Shown: positions 28,151 to 28,279 of the stretch, in pieces | How positions within the stretch are numbered: position 1 is the first letter of the stretch | How the letters are laid out: the number at the start of each line of letters is the position of its first letter | From: a virus | Strand: one strand, 5' to 3' | Virus record (IMG/VR): IMGVR_UViG_3300021594_000265 | Location: 1-28,279 of that record | DNA length: 28,279 bases | Notes under the pieces: model-generated | Seen by the model: only the letters and a program-made list of their open reading frames with translations | Told to the model about the DNA's origin: nothing | The model's database searches: none | Made by a program: the position numbers and the translations under genes

Positions 28151-28279
28151 CTACTGCCTTCCGAAATCAAGCTCTACCTGCACATGAAGCCTGGCTACCC
28201 TAACCCTCAAGTTGAGGTTTAACCCTGGGGGGGTCGGCGTGTCTGAGAGTGTCGGCGTGTCGGGCAATCCTGTGAGTTT
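28151..28279 (-). CDS. Partial CDS (C-terminal 42 residues), unknown
   Basis: An open frame enters from the right edge and stops at TAG (28151-28153), 15 bases before the next gene. It reads GLPDTPTLSDTPTPPGLN, then LNLRVRVARLHVQVELDFGR, a short Pro/Thr repeat followed by alternating strand-like residues. The 18-base repeat in the DNA keeps frame, which supports coding. No start is in the window, so this remains tentative. Confidence 0.45.
   Translation of the reverse strand, partial: KLTGLPDTPTLSDTPTPPGLNLNLRVRVARLHVQVELDFGRQ
28233..28261. repeat. Two direct copies of GTCGGCGTGTC, 18 bases apart
   Basis: The copies are at 28233-28243 and 28251-28261. The period of six codons encodes a DTPT repeat in the partial minus-strand frame. 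Confidence 0.6.

Noticed and set aside
1-28279. Integrase, attachment sites, replication origin, tRNA genes or insertion sequences
   Set aside because: Looked for on both strands; no recognisable protein motif, cloverleaf or terminal inverted repeat with a transposase was seen in this window.

Overview
The window is 28.3 kb of a tailed double-stranded DNA bacteriophage (Caudoviricetes). It carries a complete head/packaging module: large terminase, portal, scaffold, N4-gp56-like major capsid protein and a connector. It also carries collagen-like and FN3 fibres, peptidoglycan hydrolases and several holin-like membrane proteins. The host is most likely an actinobacterium. The evidence is an actinobacterial-type DUF7455 zinc protein (24555-24749), a PASTA-type cell-wall binding module in a virion protein, and HupB/H1-like AKK tails. 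Base composition is moderate (mid-40s % GC by eye), which would fit a freshwater actinobacterial host better than a high-GC soil one; that last step is inference. No integrase, replication gene, tRNA or CRISPR array was seen. No tape measure or tail tube gene was seen either, so tail type cannot be decided.

Almost every gene lies on the minus strand, so the region reads from right to left. From 28.3 to 24.5 kb there is a dense run of very small genes (HNH nuclease, DUF6321-like protein, Cys-rich microproteins, basic proteins), most overlapping by TAATG, ATGA or GTGA. From 24.5 to 20.1 kb lies a secreted, apparently membrane-anchored PA14 protein of about 877 residues that seems to start at an AUC codon. 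It is followed by small membrane proteins, a holin and a CHAP endolysin. From 19.8 to 15.2 kb are tail/fibre-like proteins (259 aa; 549 aa FN3/Cys-rich) and a cassette of a GT60-like glycosyltransferase, a DUF6065-like protein and a Cys-rich protein. At 15.1-14.06 kb is a virion protein whose PASTA domain is split by an inserted domain.

The only plus-strand gene (13465-14001) encodes an exported lysozyme-like transglycosylase. It converges on the PASTA gene across a bidirectional terminator, and it diverges from two small membrane (holin-like) proteins. From 12.7 to 11.2 kb are five small genes (two zinc-ribbon proteins, a KTSC-domain protein, two unknowns) ending at a perfect-stem terminator. 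Terminase, two small proteins, portal, scaffold, capsid, a 121-aa protein, the connector and two collagen-like proteins then fill 11.1-0.1 kb.

Three intergenic regions ahead of minus-strand structural genes share a promoter-like pattern: CTGAC(A/T), 17 bases, then GACA(A/C)T. Two 5' leaders (scaffold and lysozyme) share a CCAGTAATGG stem-loop core. Together with hairpin terminators these divide the late region into separately initiated transcription units.
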